Shown one piece after another: positions 43,887 through 47,517 of a stretch of 47,517 nt of DNA. The translations under genes and the position numbers were made by a program. The DNA is from Edaphobacter aggregans (GTDB taxonomy: Bacteria > Acidobacteriota > Terriglobia > Terriglobales > Acidobacteriaceae): assembly GCA_022736715.1 (NCBI GenBank), contig DZDJ01000023.1, positions 1 to 47,517 on the forward strand. The letters run 5' to 3'. The stretch's first letter is position 1. Each line of letters opens with the position of its first letter. The notes beneath the pieces are model-generated. The model saw only the letters and a program-made list of their open reading frames with translations, was not told the DNA's origin and did no database searches.

Positions 43887-44656
43887 CCGCCGATAACAGC
43901 CAGAGCGCCACCGGCGCGCGCCCGCAAGGGGCAAAGGACGAGGCCTCTGCCGCGCTGGCCGTGCAGCAGATGTTTGACAGCATTGCGCCCAGGTACGATC
44001 TGCTGAACCATGTGCTCTCCGCCAATATCGACCGCCTGTGGTGGTGGCGCGCCGCACGCACCTTCCATCCCATCCTTGTCCGCCCGGAGGCCCGCGTGCT
44101 GGACCTATGCTGCGGCACCGGCGACATGACGCTCGCGTTGCTCAAGCATCGCCCTCCCAACCTGCAAACGCTGCCGGCACAGCCCATTATTGCCGCGGAC
44201 TTTGCCCACCAGATGCTGGTGCGCGGCGCAAAAAAGTTCGCCCCGCGCGGCGCCGTTGCGCTGGAGGCCGACGCGCTGCATCTGCCCATTGCCGCCAACT
44301 CGCTCGACCTCGTCACCTCGGCCTTTGGCTTCCGCAATCTGGCGAACTATGAAGCCGGTCTGGCGGAACTGCATCGTGTGCTACGACCTGGCGGAGAGAT
44401 CGGCATCCTCGACTTCAGCGAGCCGGACGGCATTACCGGCAAGCTCTATGCCTTCTACTTCCGCCGTGTGCTGCCGGCCATTGGCTCGGTCATTTCCGGC
44501 GTCACCGGCCCGTATGCGTACCTGCCATCCTCGGTACAGAACTTTCCACCACCGCAGGCGATGCTCGAAAAGATGCAGGCCGCGGGCTTCCGCAACGCAA
44601 GCTGGACGCCCTATACCTTTGGCATCGCCGGGCTCTACCGCGCCGTGAAGATTTAA
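43883..44656 (+). CDS. ubiE: demethylmenaquinone methyltransferase UbiE/MenG
   Basis: This SAM-dependent C-methyltransferase makes menaquinone from demethylmenaquinone (and acts in ubiquinone synthesis where present); in Acidobacteriota the menaquinone role is expected. The 257-residue product has the family motif [20 protein letters not shown] near residue 33, the SAM loop [15 protein letters not shown] near 72, and the second signature [17 protein letters not shown]. The first 20 residues form a polar extension. The ATG overlaps the aroB stop by four bases, so the pair is coupled. Confidence 0.92.
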   Translation: MTADNSQSATGARPQGAKDEASAALAVQQMFDSIAPRYDLLNHVLSANIDRLWWWRAARTFHPILVRPEARVLDLCCGTGDMTLALLKHRPPNLQTLPAQPIIAADFAHQMLVRGAKKFAPRGAVALEADALHLPIAANSLDLVTSAFGFRNLANYEAGLAELHRVLRPGGEIGILDFSEPDGITGKLYAFYFRRVLPAIGSVISGVTGPYAYLPSSVQNFPPPQAMLEKMQAAGFRNASWTPYTFGIAGLYRAVKI

Positions 44657-44678
44657 TGCGGCCCACTACCCGCCGATG

Positions 44679-44684
44679 TAGGCT
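44679..44684 (+). promoter_or_regulatory. candidate -10 element of the CDF transporter gene
   Basis: TAGGCT is followed by six bases (TATCCA) and the ATG at 44691, with no Shine-Dalgarno. The match to TATAAT is modest; the spacing is what suggests a leaderless start. Confidence 0.3.
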
Positions 44685-44690
44685 TATCCA

Positions 44691-46130
44691 ATGAGTCCGT
44701 TGCCTTCGCCAGCCATGGAATCCGCAAATGCACCGATGCAGCAGGAGAAGCGCTCGGTGGCGTTGTGGTCCGTGGTTGCGGCCTTCGTCATCACCGGGCT
44801 CAAACTGCTCACCGGCATCATGACCGGCTCGCTCGGCATGATGTCCGAGGCCGCACACTCTGGTCTGGACCTGATCGCCGCCGCCATCACGCTTTTTTCC
44901 GTGCAGGTTTCTGACAAGCCTGCCGATGAAGACCACACCTACGGCCACGGCAAGATTGAAAATCTTTCCGCCTTCGTCGAAATCTTCCTGATGCTGGCCT
45001 CCTGCGTCTGGATCATCTACAAGGCCGTGGAACGCATCCTGCTCGGCCACGTGGAACTGACGCTCTCCATCTGGCCATTCGTAGTGCTGCTGCTCTCCAT
45101 TCTGGTGGACTACACCCGCTCGCGCTCGCTGATGAAAGTGGCGCAGCGCCACGGCAGCCAGGCGCTGGAGGCCGATGCGCTGCACTTCCACACCGACATC
45201 TGGGCCAGCACCGCCGTGCTGGTGGGCCTTGCCGCCGCCTGGGCCGGAAGCCACTGGCAGATTCCCTGGCTGGAACGCGCCGACCCCATCGCCGCGCTGC
45301 TTGTCTCCATCATCATTCTGCGCATCATCTGGGGCCTGGGCCAGCGCACCATCGATGCACTGCTCGATGCCGCACCCGCGCAGACCCGCCGCGGTCTGCT
45401 GCATGCGCTCTCACAGGTGAACGGCGTGATGGATGTGGACCGCCTGCGCGTGCGCCGCTCCGGCAACAAATATTTCGTCGATCTCTCGCTCGGCATGGCG
45501 CGCAACCTCACCTTCCAGCGCTCGCAGCAGCTTGTGGAAGATGCCACGCAGGCCGTGCGGCGTCTGCTGCCCAATGCCGACGTGGTGGTGCACAGCGAGC
45601 CGCGCGCCAGCCTGGCGGAGAGTATCTTTGACCGCATCCGCGCCGTGGCCTCGCGCAACAATCTTTCCATTCACGACGTCAGCGTGCAACAGTTCGACGG
45701 CGAGATTCACGTGGAGCAGCATCTGGAAGTGGATGAAACTCTGCCCCTGCGCGCCGCGCATGACATGGTCTGCCGGTTGGAGGCCGAGATGCTGCGCGAA
45801 GTGCCCGAGGTAAACAGCATCCTGACGCACATCGAAAGCGAGCCAGCCACCATCGAGCATCCGGCGCGGCTGGAGCGCGACCGCTCGCTCGAAGTCCGCC
45901 TGCGCAAAGCGGCACAGGCCTTTGCGGAGATTCTGGACATTCACGATGTTCTCGTCAGCCGCGTGGCCGACCACATCCAGGTCTCCTGCCACTGCACGCT
46001 ACCGGACGATCTGCCCATGGCCCGCGTCCATGAATTAATCACCGAACTGGAAACCAGCTTCAAGCTCGACAGCCCGGAGGCGCACCGCGTCTTCATCCAT
46101 CCGGAGCCAGCCACCGACAACCGCAGATAA
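44691..46130 (+). CDS. cation diffusion facilitator transporter with extended cytosolic tail
   Basis: This 479-residue CDF protein exports divalent metals (zinc, iron, manganese or cobalt) by proton antiport. The transport-site motifs are AAHSGLD in helix 2 and HFHTD in helix 5, and the loop motif DHTYGHGKIENL is normal. The membrane part ends near residue 215. The remaining 260 residues are about three times the usual tail and look like serial ferredoxin-like ZT_dimer domains (MDVDRLRVRRSGNKYFVDL, SIHDVSVQQFDGEIHVEQHL, DIHDVLVSRVADHIQVSCH). Starts at internal ATGs near residues 9 and 16 are also possible. An OsmC gene follows ten bases later. Confidence 0.88.
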   Translation: MSPLPSPAMESANAPMQQEKRSVALWSVVAAFVITGLKLLTGIMTGSLGMMSEAAHSGLDLIAAAITLFSVQVSDKPADEDHTYGHGKIENLSAFVEIFLMLASCVWIIYKAVERILLGHVELTLSIWPFVVLLLSILVDYTRSRSLMKVAQRHGSQALEADALHFHTDIWASTAVLVGLAAAWAGSHWQIPWLERADPIAALLVSIIILRIIWGLGQRTIDALLDAAPAQTRRGLLHALSQVNGVMDVDRLRVRRSGNKYFVDLSLGMARNLTFQRSQQLVEDATQAVRRLLPNADVVVHSEPRASLAESIFDRIRAVASRNNLSIHDVSVQQFDGEIHVEQHLEVDETLPLRAAHDMVCRLEAEMLREVPEVNSILTHIESEPATIEHPARLERDRSLEVRLRKAAQAFAEILDIHDVLVSRVADHIQVSCHCTLPDDLPMARVHELITELETSFKLDSPEAHRVFIHPEPATDNRR

Positions 46131-46140
46131 AGGAGATCCC

Positions 46141-46554
46141 ATGCAAGCCAGCGCCACATGGAAACCAGGAAAAGACAATCCGCAGGAGTACGACGGCCTT
46201 ACGCACAGCGGACACACCGTCCACATGGACGCCAGCCCCGAACACACCACCGGCCCCAGCCCGATGGAACTGGTGCTGATGGCGCTCTGCGGCTGCACTG
46301 CCGTCGATGTCGTCAGCATCCTGCAGAAAAAGCGCGAGCCCTTTACCGGACTCACCGTCTCTGCCGTTGCCGAGCAGGCCGCCGAGCCGCCACGCATCTT
46401 CACACACATCCGGCTCACTTATCGCGTCTCCGGCGCAGTCTCGCCCAAGGCAATGGAAGACGCGGTGCGCTTGTCCAAAACGAAGTACTGCTCCGTCTCG
46501 CAAATGCTGGAGAAGGCCGCCAAAATCGAAGCTGTGATTGAATACAACGGCTGA
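46141..46554 (+). CDS. OsmC family peroxiredoxin-like protein
   Basis: This 137-residue OsmC/Ohr-family protein reduces organic hydroperoxides in characterised members. The two reactive Cys regions are ALCGCTAVDVVSIL near residue 50 and KYCSVSQML near residue 120. The fold blocks GPSPMELVLMAL and THIRLTYRVSG are typical of the YhfA-like branch. AAAGGAG lies a few bases before the ATG, and the gap to the CDF gene is ten bases, so both are likely on one transcript, linking metal export with thiol-based defence. Confidence 0.88.
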   Translation: MQASATWKPGKDNPQEYDGLTHSGHTVHMDASPEHTTGPSPMELVLMALCGCTAVDVVSILQKKREPFTGLTVSAVAEQAAEPPRIFTHIRLTYRVSGAVSPKAMEDAVRLSKTKYCSVSQMLEKAAKIEAVIEYNG

Positions 46555-46652
46555 GTCCGCAGGGCAAACCACAGCCACGCCACCCGGCGATAACTGCATT
46601 TTGGAATTCCTATGGGCAGAAGCCAAGGGCCTTGAGCCGGCACGACCAACAG

Positions 46653-46673
46653 GGAGTGCTGACCAGACACTCC
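46653..46673 (+). other. short hairpin downstream of the OsmC gene
   Basis: GGAGTG (46653-46658) and CACTCC (46668-46673) pair over six bases around a nine-base loop in the 172-base gap before the PASTA gene. No T-run follows, so a terminator role is weakly supported. Nothing else is visible in the gap apart from the -10 candidate. Confidence 0.25.
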
Positions 46674-46714
46674 TCCTGCAAAGCGCACACCTCACAGCAA
46701 TTCTGCTTTTGCTC

Positions 46715-46720
46715 TAGGAT
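46715..46720 (+). promoter_or_regulatory. candidate -10 element of the PASTA gene
   Basis: TAGGAT is followed by six bases and the ATG at 46727. CTCACA at 46691-46696 is a four-of-six -35 with an 18-base spacer. AAGGA touches the ATG too closely to serve as a Shine-Dalgarno, which favours a leaderless start. Confidence 0.4.
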
Positions 46721-46726
46721 AAGGAC

Positions 46727-47491
46727 ATGATTCTGCGCTTCTTCCGGTTCATACTGGGAATCATGGTGCTGGCCACAGTGGCTTTGGTGGCCGCGCTCAC
46801 CACCATGCGCTTCGCCATTCACGGAGCCGAAGTGTCGGTTCCCGATCTTTCCGGAATCACCTTGCCCGAGGCCGTCAACAAAACCAGCCTCATCGGCCTG
46901 AATCTGGATGTGGAGAACCGCTTCTACAGTACGGAAGTGCCTTCCGGACACATTCTGGCGCAGTTACCCGCGCCGGGTACCGTGGTGCGCCGCGGCTGGC
47001 ACATGCGCGTTACAGAAAGTCTTGGACCGCAGCGCGTCTCTATTCCCAATCTTGTGGGCCAGCGCGAACGCGCCGCCGCCATCAACGTGCACCGCGCCGG
47101 ACTGGAACTGGGTACCCAGGCCTACATGCCCACCGACCGGGCACAGCCGGACACTGTGATCGCGCAGAGTCCGCCAGCCAATGCCACGGGCGTCGACCGC
47201 CCCCGCGTGAGCCTGCTCATCAGCCAGCCGCCGCCACCCTCGGCTACCAGCTATGTGATGCCGGGCTTTGTCGGGCAGAACATCACTCCGGCACTGCAGA
47301 TCGTGCTGCGCGCGGGGCTGAAGCTGGCGCCTGTGCAGGAAGAAAATATACTGATACCACCCGTTGCCGCACTGGGACAAATGGCTGCGCCGCAACCCAC
47401 TACGCCTCCGGGCACCATCATTGCGCAATATCCGGCCGCTGGCTATGTAATCTCAGCCGACCAGCCGGTCCAGTTCACCGTGGCCCATTGA
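46727..47491 (+). CDS. membrane-anchored PASTA-domain protein
   Basis: This 254-residue protein has an N-terminal membrane segment (FILGIMVLATVALVAAL) and three PASTA domains facing the periplasm. They begin near VSVPDLSGITLPEAV, VSIPNLVGQRERAAA and YVMPGFVGQNITPAL, and each ends with a phrase such as ILAQLPAPGTVV, VIAQSPPANATGV or IIAQYPAAGYVI. PASTA domains bind peptidoglycan fragments or beta-lactams in kinases and penicillin-binding proteins, but no kinase or transpeptidase domain is present here. Its stop overlaps the start of the next gene (ATGA). Confidence 0.85.
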   Translation: MILRFFRFILGIMVLATVALVAALTTMRFAIHGAEVSVPDLSGITLPEAVNKTSLIGLNLDVENRFYSTEVPSGHILAQLPAPGTVVRRGWHMRVTESLGPQRVSIPNLVGQRERAAAINVHRAGLELGTQAYMPTDRAQPDTVIAQSPPANATGVDRPRVSLLISQPPPPSATSYVMPGFVGQNITPALQIVLRAGLKLAPVQEENILIPPVAALGQMAAPQPTTPPGTIIAQYPAAGYVISADQPVQFTVAH

Positions 47492-47517
47492 TGAGCTTCA
47501 AGGCTGGTCCTGCGCTC
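47491..47517 (+). CDS. start of an unidentified downstream gene (partial)
   Basis: An ATG at 47491 overlaps the PASTA stop as ATGA and opens a frame (MSFKAGPAL) to the end of the window. The overlap suggests a co-translated gene. Nine residues are too few to identify it. Confidence 0.45.

Noticed and set aside
1-47517. tRNA, rRNA, CRISPR arrays, insertion sequences or prophage genes
   Set aside because: None were seen on either strand: no repeat-spacer pattern, no transposase or integrase, and no tRNA-like cloverleaf that I could support by eye.

Overview
The window is a gene-dense stretch of ordinary bacterial chromosome. GC is high, coding runs on both strands, intergenic gaps are short, and I saw no insertion sequence, prophage, CRISPR array, tRNA or rRNA. 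Several things point to the Acidobacteriota, probably Acidobacteriaceae. Upstream of nadA lies a two-domain RNA that matches the NAD+-I (nadA motif) riboswitch, a class described from that phylum. The protein families fit (DUF2203, GlcDEF next to LutABC, CLC with CBS-like tail, FTR1, several Tat-exported enzymes). Assignment below phylum level is inference.

Layout: 0-6.3 kb holds a LOG-family protein, two GT4 glycosyltransferases, a small membrane protein, a PHP-domain protein and an AhpD-like protein. 6.5-10.9 kb is the conserved ribosome-maturation cluster rpsP-khpA-rimM-trmD-rplS, closed by a good intrinsic terminator, then rnhB and a PIG-L deacetylase. 10.9-15.7 kb (minus) holds msrPQ (periplasmic methionine sulfoxide repair), a CLC anion channel/exchanger and a membrane-anchored TPR protein. 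15.9-24.1 kb (plus) is a 2-hydroxyacid oxidation island: glcDEF, a hydratase-family gene, a folded 121-nt element, and lutABC, ended by a 38-bp perfect palindrome that also serves the convergent pump gene. 24.1-28.5 kb (minus) is an RND pump and its lipoprotein adaptor. 28.7-35.6 kb holds a queuosine-precursor transporter, a Tat-exported esterase, a universal stress protein, a probable outer-membrane protein, an FTR1 iron permease and a Tat-exported phospholipase C-type phosphoesterase. 35.6-37.4 kb (minus) is the riboswitch-controlled nadA-DUF2203 operon. 37.6-40.9 kb holds tatB-tatC-M28 peptidase and a TerC protein. 40.9-47.5 kb holds nadB (minus), then aroB-ubiE, a long CDF metal transporter with an OsmC protein, a PASTA protein, and the first codons of another gene.

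Functional links: nadA and nadB supply the first two steps of de novo NAD synthesis but sit in separate units. TatBC lies near three likely Tat substrates (MsrP, the esterase, the phosphoesterase). GlcDEF and LutABC together could oxidise glycolate and both lactate enantiomers into the quinone pool, and UbiE makes the (mena)quinone.

The signals most worth a second look are the NAD+-I riboswitch with its downstream DUF2203 gene, the folded element before lutA, a CTG start codon for lutA, a long hairpin in the phosphoesterase leader, dyads before the iron permease, and a recurring TANNNT-N6/7-ATG arrangement that suggests leaderless transcripts.
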